A stretch of 64,000 nucleotides of DNA from Mycolicibacterium llatzerense. GTDB lineage: Bacteria > Actinomycetota > Actinomycetes > Mycobacteriales > Mycobacteriaceae. Below, one piece after another: positions 17,628 to 25,099 of this stretch. Where the stretch lies: assembly GCF_000878195.1 (NCBI RefSeq), contig NZ_JXST01000032.1, forward strand, positions 1 to 64,000. The letters run 5' to 3'. The notes under the pieces were generated by a model, which was not told the DNA's origin, did no database searches, and worked only from the letters and a program-made list of their open reading frames with translations. Numbering within the stretch: position 1 is the first letter of the stretch; every line of letters starts with the position of its first letter. Made by a program: the position numbers and the translations under genes.

Positions 17628-18887
17628 CTAGGTCGTCGCCGAGATCGGCGCGACGTGCTCGGTGGCGGCGGCTGACGGCGTGCCGCGGCCGGTGATGGTG
17701 CCCGCCGCGGCAATGACGGCCAGCCCCCACCACACATAGGAGCTGCCGACCACCTGGCGCCACAGCGTCGCGTCCACCTCGTGGTGCTCGGGCAGGAGCC
17801 GGATCGGGGTACAGACCAGCAGGAACACCCCGACGGCGCTGACCGCAGCGAGGGCGGCACTGCGTTCCCGGTAGGCGAGCACCGTGATGGTCACCAAGGT
17901 CGGCACGACCCACACCCAGTGGTGTGACCACGACACCGGCGACACCACCAGGCCGAACATCGCCACGCACATCAGGGCCAGCACCGGCTGTCCCGCGCGC
18001 AGCACCCGATGTGCCGCCCACACCGTCAGCGCCAGCACCGCGAAGCACAGCACCACCCAGAGCACGAACCGCGGCGTCGCCGACATCCCGAACCGGGCCA
18101 GCGTGCCCGAGATGTTCTGGTTGGTGTTCAGCGTCGCGGTACCGATGCGGTCGGTGTTGCGGACCGTCTTGGTCCAGTACTCCCACGAGTCGCCCCAGGC
18201 CAGGGCGAACGCGAACAGCGTCACCGCGACCGACGACGCCACCGTGGTCAGCAGCGCGCGGAAATCGCGACGCAGCAGGAAATACAGCAGGAACACGGCC
18301 GGGGTCAGCTTGAGGGCGATCGCCACCCCGAGCAGGACACCGCGAGGCCAGGGCGTGCGGCGGGGGACGCAGTCGGCGATCACCAGCGTCATCAGGACGA
18401 CGTTGATCTGACCGAAGTTGAAGTTGGACCGCACCGGTTCGAGGAACAGCACGGCTGGTCCGACGATGGCGGCGGCCAGCCAGCAGCGGCGGGCCAGCGC
18501 CGAGCCGCCGAACTGCGACTGCGGCCAGACGTCCAGCCTGGTCAGCACGATCACGATGGACACCAGCAACAACACGAACGTCGTCACCGTGATGGCCACG
18601 CTGGCCCCGGGCAGGGGGAGCCAGGCGAACGGCGCGAACATGATCGCGGCCAGCGGCGGGTAGGTGAACGGCAGGTCGATGCCAGCCTCGGTGCGGAAGA
18701 TCGTGCTCTCGTTGTACAGCGGGGTGTTGTTCAGCCAGGCACGGCCGCCCATCCGGTACACGTCGATGTCGATTCGGTACGGCGTGTGGCCCAGCAGCCG
18801 CCAGGCGCCCCATACCAACGTCAACGCGGCCAGCAACTGCAACAGCCGCCAGGCCAAGGTGGGCCGCAACCCGGGTCTGATACGCAT
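17628..18887 (-). CDS. Polyprenyl-phosphate-mannose-dependent alpha-(1->2)-mannosyltransferase (Rv2181-like)
   Basis: 419 residues from ATG 18887 (MRIRPGLRP). A multi-spanning GT-C enzyme of the GT87 type with about ten hydrophobic helices and an early extracytoplasmic loop containing acidic residues (YRIDIDVYRMGG), the usual site of the catalytic Asp. The M. tuberculosis homologue Rv2181 adds alpha-1,2-mannose branches to lipomannan/lipoarabinomannan. With pimB' and mptA this makes three LM/LAM mannosyltransferases in the window. Divergent from the membrane protein gene at 18973. Confidence 0.9.
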   Translation of the reverse strand: MRIRPGLRPTLAWRLLQLLAALTLVWGAWRLLGHTPYRIDIDVYRMGGRAWLNNTPLYNESTIFRTEAGIDLPFTYPPLAAIMFAPFAWLPLPGASVAITVTTFVLLLVSIVIVLTRLDVWPQSQFGGSALARRCWLAAAIVGPAVLFLEPVRSNFNFGQINVVLMTLVIADCVPRRTPWPRGVLLGVAIALKLTPAVFLLYFLLRRDFRALLTTVASSVAVTLFAFALAWGDSWEYWTKTVRNTDRIGTATLNTNQNISGTLARFGMSATPRFVLWVVLCFAVLALTVWAAHRVLRAGQPVLALMCVAMFGLVVSPVSWSHHWVWVVPTLVTITVLAYRERSAALAAVSAVGVFLLVCTPIRLLPEHHEVDATLWRQVVGSSYVWWGLAVIAAAGTITGRGTPSAAATEHVAPISATT

Positions 18888-18972
18888 CTCGCCGGACAGC
18901 CTATCGGGGGGACCGGCGCGTCGGCGCCCTGCGGGGCAGTGACACGCATACACGGGCGTAAGTTTCTTCACC

Positions 18973-19839
18973 GTGCGGTCGCCCCTACCTACGGAGTTCG
19001 TGTCCAGTGGGCGGCTGCCGTTGTTGTGGTGCCTGATTGCGTTCATCTTGACGTTTTTCGTCACCCGCACCGTGGTCCGTTATATCCGGGCCCACGCCGA
19101 CAACCCGGCGCCGCGCAAATGGTGGCAGCCGCGCAACATCGGCCACGGCAGCCTGCACATCCATCACGTGGTGATCGGCATCGTGCTGGTGATGGTGTCC
19201 GGGGTGACGATGGTGACCCTGGCGGTCGACGGCGGCGTCCCCGAATTCACCGTGGCGGCAATCGTTTTCGGTATCGGTGCGGCCCTGGTCCTGGACGAGT
19301 TCGCGCTGATCCTGCACCTGTCCGACGTGTACTGGGCCGAGGACGGCCGGACGTCGGTGGACGCGGTGTTCGTCGCCGTTGCGGTGGCGGGACTGCTGGT
19401 CCTGGGATTCAACCCGCTGTCGTTCTTCGACATCACGGTCTGGCGCGACGACCAGGACGTGACCGCCCGGATCGTGGTGGTGGCGCTGGCCCTGGTCACC
19501 CTGGCGATGGCGGTCATCGTGCTGCTCAAGGGCAAGGTGTGGACCGGCCTGGTCGGGATGTTCATCACACCGCTGCTGGTCATCGGGGCGATCCGGCTGT
19601 CGCGGCCGCACGCGCCGTGGGCCCGTTGGAGGTACACGAGCCGGCCCCGGAAGATGCACAAAGCGCTGGAACGCGAGCGGTGGCTGCGCCGGCCGGTGGT
19701 GCGGGCGAAGCTGTGGTTACAGGATGCGATCGCGGGTATGCCAAAGTTTCCCGACGACGCGGCCGTGGACCAACAGCTCGACCGCGAGATCCATGCGGCA
19801 CCCGCGCCGCCGGACCGAATCCCGACCGAGGTTGCCTGA
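18973..19839 (+). CDS. Integral membrane protein (Rv2180c-like)
   Basis: 288 residues from GTG 18973. Five to six hydrophobic helices; a His-rich turn HGSLHIHHVVIG between helices 1 and 2 could bind metal. The C-terminal part is soluble and basic. Matches Rv2180c by position and size; function unknown. The stop is directly followed by the ATG of the RNase AS gene, so they are co-transcribed. Confidence 0.85.
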   Translation: MRSPLPTEFVSSGRLPLLWCLIAFILTFFVTRTVVRYIRAHADNPAPRKWWQPRNIGHGSLHIHHVVIGIVLVMVSGVTMVTLAVDGGVPEFTVAAIVFGIGAALVLDEFALILHLSDVYWAEDGRTSVDAVFVAVAVAGLLVLGFNPLSFFDITVWRDDQDVTARIVVVALALVTLAMAVIVLLKGKVWTGLVGMFITPLLVIGAIRLSRPHAPWARWRYTSRPRKMHKALERERWLRRPVVRAKLWLQDAIAGMPKFPDDAAVDQQLDREIHAAPAPPDRIPTEVA

Positions 19840-20334
19840 ATGAAGTACTTCTACGACACCGAGTTCATCGACGACGGCCGCACCATCGAGCTGATCTCGA
19901 TCGGTGTCGCCGCCGAGGACGGACGCGAGTATTACGCCGTCTCCTCGGAGTTCGACCCGGACCGGGCGGGTTCCTGGGTACGCAAGAACGTGTTGCCGAA
20001 GCTGCCGTCGCCGTCGTCGAAGGTGTGGCGCTCGCGCCGCCAGATCCGGTCGGACCTGGAGGACTTCTTCAACATCGACGGCGACGAGCCGATCGAACTG
20101 TGGGCCTGGGTCGGCGCGTACGACCACGTGGTGCTGTGCCAGTTGTGGGGTCCGATGGCCGACCTGCCGCCGGCCATGCCGCGCTTCACGCGCGAGCTGC
20201 GGCAGTTCTGGGAGGACTGTGGCAGCCCGCGGATGCCCGCACGGCCACGCGACTCGCACGACGCGCTCGTCGACGCGCGGCACAACCTGGACCGCTATCG
20301 GCTGATCGCCGAGATGATGACAGCGCCCCGGTAA
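19840..20334 (+). CDS. 3'-5' exoribonuclease RNase AS (Rv2179c-like)
   Basis: 164 residues. All five DEDDh residues are visible: Asp6 and Glu8 (FYDTEFI), Asp95 (AYDHVV), His140 and Asp145 (SHDALVDAR). The M. tuberculosis protein (Rv2179c) is a structurally characterised RNase that prefers adenylate-containing 3' ends. In M. tuberculosis this gene is next to aroG; here a roughly 15 kb block separates them, so the left junction of the insert lies just after 20334. Confidence 0.92.
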   Translation: MKYFYDTEFIDDGRTIELISIGVAAEDGREYYAVSSEFDPDRAGSWVRKNVLPKLPSPSSKVWRSRRQIRSDLEDFFNIDGDEPIELWAWVGAYDHVVLCQLWGPMADLPPAMPRFTRELRQFWEDCGSPRMPARPRDSHDALVDARHNLDRYRLIAEMMTAPR

Positions 20335-20335
20335 C

Positions 20336-21793
20336 TCACCAAGCGCGGAACGGCACGCTGGTGACGGCGGCGTCGTTCGCGCCGAACTGCACCGTCAGCT
20401 GCAGCGTCCACAGCCCGGGCCGCGGCGCGGTCGCATAGGTGCTGTGCCAGCGGCCGTCCGGACCCGCGGTGAACCGCACGGGCAGTGAGGCGATCTCAGC
20501 ACTCGACAGGGTGCCGCGCATCGCGGTCGCGCCGGGCGCAGTGATATCGATCGGGATGGCGCCGTGCCGGGTGGTGTCGAGATGCACCTGTGCCTGACGG
20601 CCCTGATCCAACGCGGCAGTGGCGGTGAGCGGCGGGCCGTAGGTGGTGCGTGCCGGTGGTTCACCGGTGAGCACCGTGGTCAGCACCAGCACCAGCACCG
20701 CGAGGGCGGTTTCCAGTGGCACGGTGCGGCGCAGCCGCTCGGGCGTGAGTCGGCGCCGGCCCAGATACGCCAGGGCGGCCGTCAGTGTCACCAGGAAAAC
20801 CTTGGCGCACAAGGCCATTCCGTAACCGGTCGACCACAACGATTCGATGGGCGACACCTGCCGCCAGGCCTGGTACTCGCCGGTGAGCAGCACTGCCGCG
20901 ACGCAGCCGAACGCCACCCGGGACCACCGCTGTAGTTCGTCGCTGCGCCGAGCCGGCAGCACGACCAGCGTCAGGACGCTCAGGCCGCCCACCCACAGCG
21001 CCATGGCCAACAGGTGGATGGTGGTGACGGTCGTGGCCAGCCACGGGTCGGGCCCGGCCGCGGCGTGCCCGGAGGCGGCGATGCCGGCCGCGAGCCACCC
21101 GGCGGCGACGGCGAACAGCGGCGTCCCCAGCCGGGCGTTGCGGACCAGCGCTATCGCCGCCACACCCAGCAGCGCCACCTCGGCATAGAGCCCCGTGCCG
21201 GTGGTGGCGGTGTCGATGACGGTCGCGGCGGCCAGCAGCGCCCAGCCGGTGCCGGCCAGGATGCGGGTCCGGCGCAGTGCGAGCGCCCACCCCCACACCA
21301 ACCGGGCCGCCGCGAGAACACCGACGCACAACGCCAGGCCGGTGTACTTGAGACCGCGCGTGACATCCGATGCCGTCGATGACGAGACGACCGGACGAGC
21401 CTCCGGCGGCGCGTCCGGCGCCTGTTGCACGCCGAAGCTCACCGAGCCGGACACCTCGTGGCCGTCGGCCGACATCAGCCGCCAGGTGGCGGTATAGCTG
21501 CCGCGCGGCAGGTCCGGCGGCAGCTCCAGCTGGACGGCGGTGTTACCCGACTGCTGCCGCACCGCCTGGTCGACCCGGACACCGGAGTTCGAAATCACCT
21601 GTACCGCACCGGGAATCAGGCGAACCGGCTCGTCGAAGGTCAGGGTGACCCGACTCGGTGCGGCCGGCAGGGTAGTGCCGTCGACGGGATCGCTGGAGAC
21701 CAGGACGGCGTGCGCGTGCGCGACGGGAGCCGGCAGCAGGAGCGCGAGCAGAGCCGCGAGCAGGACGACCGGCAGCGCGGCGACCGATCTCAA
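20336..21793 (-). CDS. CopC-CopD fusion copper-handling protein (YcnJ-like)
   Basis: 485 residues. Signal peptide ending AHAHA, then a CopC domain (about 27-130) starting with His and VLVSSDPVDG; the mature N-terminal His and a later ADGHEVSGS motif are typical Cu(II) ligands of CopC. About eight membrane helices of a CopD domain follow (150-380), then a C-terminal soluble beta domain ending in WTLQLTV. Such fusions are thought to move copper across the membrane. Start overlaps the YcnI gene stop by four bases, so copper work is shared with YcnI. Confidence 0.9.
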   Translation of the reverse strand: MRSVAALPVVLLAALLALLLPAPVAHAHAVLVSSDPVDGTTLPAAPSRVTLTFDEPVRLIPGAVQVISNSGVRVDQAVRQQSGNTAVQLELPPDLPRGSYTATWRLMSADGHEVSGSVSFGVQQAPDAPPEARPVVSSSTASDVTRGLKYTGLALCVGVLAAARLVWGWALALRRTRILAGTGWALLAAATVIDTATTGTGLYAEVALLGVAAIALVRNARLGTPLFAVAAGWLAAGIAASGHAAAGPDPWLATTVTTIHLLAMALWVGGLSVLTLVVLPARRSDELQRWSRVAFGCVAAVLLTGEYQAWRQVSPIESLWSTGYGMALCAKVFLVTLTAALAYLGRRRLTPERLRRTVPLETALAVLVLVLTTVLTGEPPARTTYGPPLTATAALDQGRQAQVHLDTTRHGAIPIDITAPGATAMRGTLSSAEIASLPVRFTAGPDGRWHSTYATAPRPGLWTLQLTVQFGANDAAVTSVPFRAW

Positions 21794-22470
21794 TTCTTTC
21801 GTCGTGACATCGCCAGGTTAGCGATCCCCAGCAGCAGCGCGACCACCGACACGGCCAGCGCCGTCAGACCCGGCCACGCCGGTGCCGCGGACGCGGGGGC
21901 AGCGGCCGCGGGTCGGTCGTGGTCGCCGCCGCCGGCGGGCTTCAAGTGCAGGGCGGGCGCCGGATGCTCGGGCTCGGGCTGCCCCGGATTGGCCTTCTCG
22001 TTCCAGTTCACGACCTTGCCGTCGTTGTAGGTCTGCACCGCCGGCAGCGCCAGCGTGTTGACCTTGGGCAGCGGGCCGGCCGAGATGGCGAAGACGTTGA
22101 ACTGATGCGGCGGGATGGCCGCGTCCGGTGCGGTGGCCTTCCATTCGACGGACGAGACGTACTCGGTGACCTCGACGCCGTCGTCGTCCTTCTGCGGGGT
22201 GGGCAACTTCTTCTTGGTGAGGGTGGCCGTCCAGCCCGCCTTCTGCTGGGTGCTGACCGAGATGATCGGCTGGTCGTCGGGCAGCACGACCAACAGGGCG
22301 GTGGTGGACGCGGTGTCCGATTCGGTCGGGACGCGGAAGTTCAGCACGCCCCAGCCGCCCTGGGTGGCGTCGCCCGTCACCTTGACGTGGGCCGCGGCCG
22401 GTGCGGCCAGGGCGACGGCGCAGGCGGCCGTCGCAGTGATGGCGGCGACGGTCTGAAAAGGCTTGGGCAT
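21790..22470 (-). CDS. YcnI-type (DUF1775) copper-binding membrane-anchored protein
   Basis: 226 residues from ATG 22470. Signal peptide ending PAAAH; the mature protein begins HVKVTGD, the N-terminal His being the copper ligand in YcnI. The DUF1775 core includes VLNFRVPTE and a WKA strand; a Pro/His-rich linker (about 163-190) and one C-terminal helix (200-222) anchor it outside the membrane. It may pass copper to the CopC-CopD protein encoded next, with which it overlaps. Confidence 0.9.
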   Translation of the reverse strand: MPKPFQTVAAITATAACAVALAAPAAAHVKVTGDATQGGWGVLNFRVPTESDTASTTALLVVLPDDQPIISVSTQQKAGWTATLTKKKLPTPQKDDDGVEVTEYVSSVEWKATAPDAAIPPHQFNVFAISAGPLPKVNTLALPAVQTYNDGKVVNWNEKANPGQPEPEHPAPALHLKPAGGGDHDRPAAAAPASAAPAWPGLTALAVSVVALLLGIANLAMSRRKN

Positions 22471-22496
22471 GTTGTCCTTTCGGGGCACTACGAGGG

Positions 22497-23066
22497 TTAG
22501 ACGGCCATGACGGCGAAGGTGGCGCTCATGCCGAGCGCCATGAGCAGGTCGGCGTACGGGCGCTTCGGCCCGCGTACCAGCAGATAGAACCACCACAACG
22601 CGGCGATGCAGAACGCGACCGCGAGCGCGGCGCACACCACGACGAGCCAGACCGGGGGAGTCACCGCGACGGCGCCGTGGCCGAGATGCGCGCTGTGCGG
22701 ACCCGAGGCCTGAGCTCCCGAACTGGCCGCTGCGACCGGCAGTCCGGCGTTCGGGGCCATGAGCAGGCCCATCAGCGCCATCGCGGCCATCATCGCGCAG
22801 TGGTAGACGGGGTGCGGCAGGTCGAACCCGAACAGCGCCAGGTAGGCGAAATACAGCGCTCCGGCGGTGAACACCAGGGCGTACAGCAGCGGTGACACCC
22901 GCATACCGGCCGGCCACAGCATGGCGATCATGCCCACCGACGCCAGCGCGTGCATCGCCCCGACCCCGCGCTGCTGGGGTGCGCGCCGTCCGGCGCCCGC
23001 GAACAGCAGCGCCGCCACCACGAACACGGCGGTCAGCGCCCAGCGCAAGGCGGAGTCGGCGATCAC
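22497..23066 (-). CDS. DUF5134 membrane protein (copy 1)
   Basis: 189 residues from GTG 23066, five hydrophobic helices. It is Met-rich within helices (MHALASVGMIAMLWPAGM; CAMMAAMALMGLLM) and has a His-rich loop GPHSAHLGHG near residue 125. Met and His clusters of this type suit Cu(I) transfer. A paralogue, also beginning VIAD, is encoded at 34339-34995. Both copies sit beside copper-type genes, so a copper-related role is a reasonable inference. Confidence 0.8.
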   Translation of the reverse strand: MIADSALRWALTAVFVVAALLFAGAGRRAPQQRGVGAMHALASVGMIAMLWPAGMRVSPLLYALVFTAGALYFAYLALFGFDLPHPVYHCAMMAAMALMGLLMAPNAGLPVAAASSGAQASGPHSAHLGHGAVAVTPPVWLVVVCAALAVAFCIAALWWFYLLVRGPKRPYADLLMALGMSATFAVMAV

Positions 23067-23094
23067 GCTGTCATTAGTCGTATGAAACCGGTCT

Positions 23095-23559
23095 TCAGTT
23101 CCCGGCGGCCTTGGCCCGCATATCGGGTTGCGATCGGTCCAACGGTGTCAGTGCCACGCCCAGCCAGCAGACCGCCAGTACCGCGGCTGCCACGAAGCCG
23201 GCCAGCGGCCACCACACGGCGACGCGCGCCGGCGACGTCTGGCACCACCAGACCGCCCCGAATCCCGCCGCGGTGGCCACGCCCGACAGGTACAGCGCCG
23301 CACAACACACGCGAAACCGCTTGCGCCACAGCGCTGTTGCCGATGCCACCGCGGCCAGAGTGAAGAGCACGGCGACGACCTTCAGTACCCACCGATGAGT
23401 TTCGGACCAGCAGATGCCGGCGGACACCGCGAGTACGACGACCGCGACGGCGGTGGGGTAGCGGCGCGCAGGGCCGATCCAGACCTCGTCGAACACCCGT
23501 CGCCCGATGGCGCTCAGGGTGTGTTCGAGATCGATGGTGTGGTGGGTGGACAAGCCCAA
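23095..23559 (-). CDS. Hypothetical four-helix membrane protein
   Basis: 154 residues from TTG 23559 (a second in-frame TTG at 23553). A His-containing N-terminus (STHHTIDLEH), then four hydrophobic helices with a Cys pair (RVCCAAL) and a CW pair near helix ends. First gene of a four-gene minus-strand operon leading to CopC-CopD. No known family recognised; the start is weak because only TTG codons are available. Confidence 0.65.
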   Translation of the reverse strand: MGLSTHHTIDLEHTLSAIGRRVFDEVWIGPARRYPTAVAVVVLAVSAGICWSETHRWVLKVVAVLFTLAAVASATALWRKRFRVCCAALYLSGVATAAGFGAVWWCQTSPARVAVWWPLAGFVAAAVLAVCWLGVALTPLDRSQPDMRAKAAGN

Positions 23560-23712
23560 CTCCGTTCAGTCTGCAGAACAGTCTCGCAGAGTTGGTCGGA
23601 TGAGTGGGGGCGCGGGTTCCGTACCGGCTCATCGTGGTGCGATTGCGGAGTTCACCAGGGCCGGGGCGGAAGTTTCGTTCGAATGGCTGGCGACGGTGTC
23701 GGGGTACGTGAC

Positions 23713-24954
23713 CTATCTGCCGCCGTTGGCCCAGCGTAGTGCTTCTAATGCCACCGCAACCTTCACGCTGGAGTGTTCCAGCGGCTGCGGTAACAGCTCA
23801 TTGGCGCGAGTGAGCCTGTTTAGCAACGTGTTTCGATGCGTGAAGAGGCGAGCAGCCGCGCGTGAGGCGTTGCACTGCGCATGGATGAAGGTCAGAACGG
23901 TCCGCTGGAGTTCAGGATCGGCCATCGCCAAATCCCCGAGGGTGTGTTTGATGAATCGCTGCGCCGGTTCTGGGTCGGCGGTGACCAGGGCGGCGAGCTC
24001 GACATCAGCGAAGCTGGCGACCCGCCGGCCGGCGCCGAGCCGGGCCATGATGCGTTCTGTGGTGACGGCATCAAGGTGGCTGCGCCGGAACCCGTCGATT
24101 CCTGCCGCCGTGGGCCCGAGAGCGATCCGCACCCCTGGCAGTTGATCGACCGCGGCGTAGACACGATCCAGGTCGGGGCCGGTTTCTCCGGGCACCCACA
24201 CCCATCGGGTGGCGGCATCGGCCAGCACCGACAACGGTCGGGGGCCGTCGACGGTGTGGGTAAGCGCTTCGGCGGCGCGGTCCAAGTCGGCCAAGTCAGT
24301 GTCGGACTCGTCGCCCCAGATGACAGCTGCGGTGTGGCTCTGTCCAAGGTGGTATCCGAGCTTGTTCTCGGCGTGCCGCTCGGTGATGGCCGCCCCGTGC
24401 AGAATCAGCGTCACGACTTCCCGGCGCTCGGCATCCGTGCCGCGGGTCAGCGCGTCGCGTTCGATCCGGAGCTGTCGGTGGATACCGGCGATGGTCGCGT
24501 CGATGAATGCGGTGATCGAGCGCGCTGACACCTCGAGCAGTTCTCGTTGTTCGGCCGAATCTGAGGTCAGATCGAATACGATCCGCATCCACTGGAGCCA
24601 GACCATGTTGTGACCGATCCGGTACGCGTCCAACAGCGCTGATTCATCGAGCCCGCGCCGAATCAGGTCGCGTGCGATGGCCAACGAGTCGGCTCCGACA
24701 TTGGCTGCGACCGGCTCTCCGGGGTGACCGATATTGGCAGCGGCCCAGTGCAGCTGGTTTGCCCGGTTGCTGCGGCGGACTTCCCCGGCGAGAACCGGAT
24801 CGTTCACGATGGCCGGCGGCATGTAATCCGATGCCAGCGTGGCGGCATGCAACTCGTCGAGCCAGTCTTGGGGAACGTTGATGACTTTCTCGGCGGCCAG
24901 CCGCATCAACTCGCAGACTCGCGGTGACGGCGGCTCCCAGCCGGGTGGCTCCAT
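23713..24954 (-). CDS. PucR/CdaR-type transcriptional regulator
   Basis: 413 residues from ATG 24954; ATG 24981 would add nine. The N-terminal helical part (about 15-170) resembles RsbRD-like sensors, the middle is a degenerate GGDEF-like domain, and the C-terminus is a PucR helix-turn-helix (AAARLFTHRNTLLNRLTRANEL). In this family the C-terminal HTH binds DNA and the N-terminal domain senses a small ligand. It diverges from the large exported-protein gene, whose ATG is 145 bases away, so that gene is the obvious target. Confidence 0.88.
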   Translation of the reverse strand: MEPPGWEPPSPRVCELMRLAAEKVINVPQDWLDELHAATLASDYMPPAIVNDPVLAGEVRRSNRANQLHWAAANIGHPGEPVAANVGADSLAIARDLIRRGLDESALLDAYRIGHNMVWLQWMRIVFDLTSDSAEQRELLEVSARSITAFIDATIAGIHRQLRIERDALTRGTDAERREVVTLILHGAAITERHAENKLGYHLGQSHTAAVIWGDESDTDLADLDRAAEALTHTVDGPRPLSVLADAATRWVWVPGETGPDLDRVYAAVDQLPGVRIALGPTAAGIDGFRRSHLDAVTTERIMARLGAGRRVASFADVELAALVTADPEPAQRFIKHTLGDLAMADPELQRTVLTFIHAQCNASRAAARLFTHRNTLLNRLTRANELLPQPLEHSSVKVAVALEALRWANGGR

Positions 24955-25099
24955 GCAGCACAGCCTATGACACGACGGCACTATGCATAAGTAGATAGCA
25001 ATATCTGTGCGAAATGCCCTTGTAGCTGTGCCTTGCGCTGGGGAACGATTACATCCCGTTCAGTCGATTCGAGACTTCCGTCACACAGCGAGGCAACTT

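Noticed and set aside
23556..23595. CCAACTC/GAGTTGG inverted repeat with inner TCTGCAGA at the start of the four-gene copper operon.
   Set aside because: Arms are 26 bases apart and overlap the uncertain TTG start; no regulator or similar site supports an operator.
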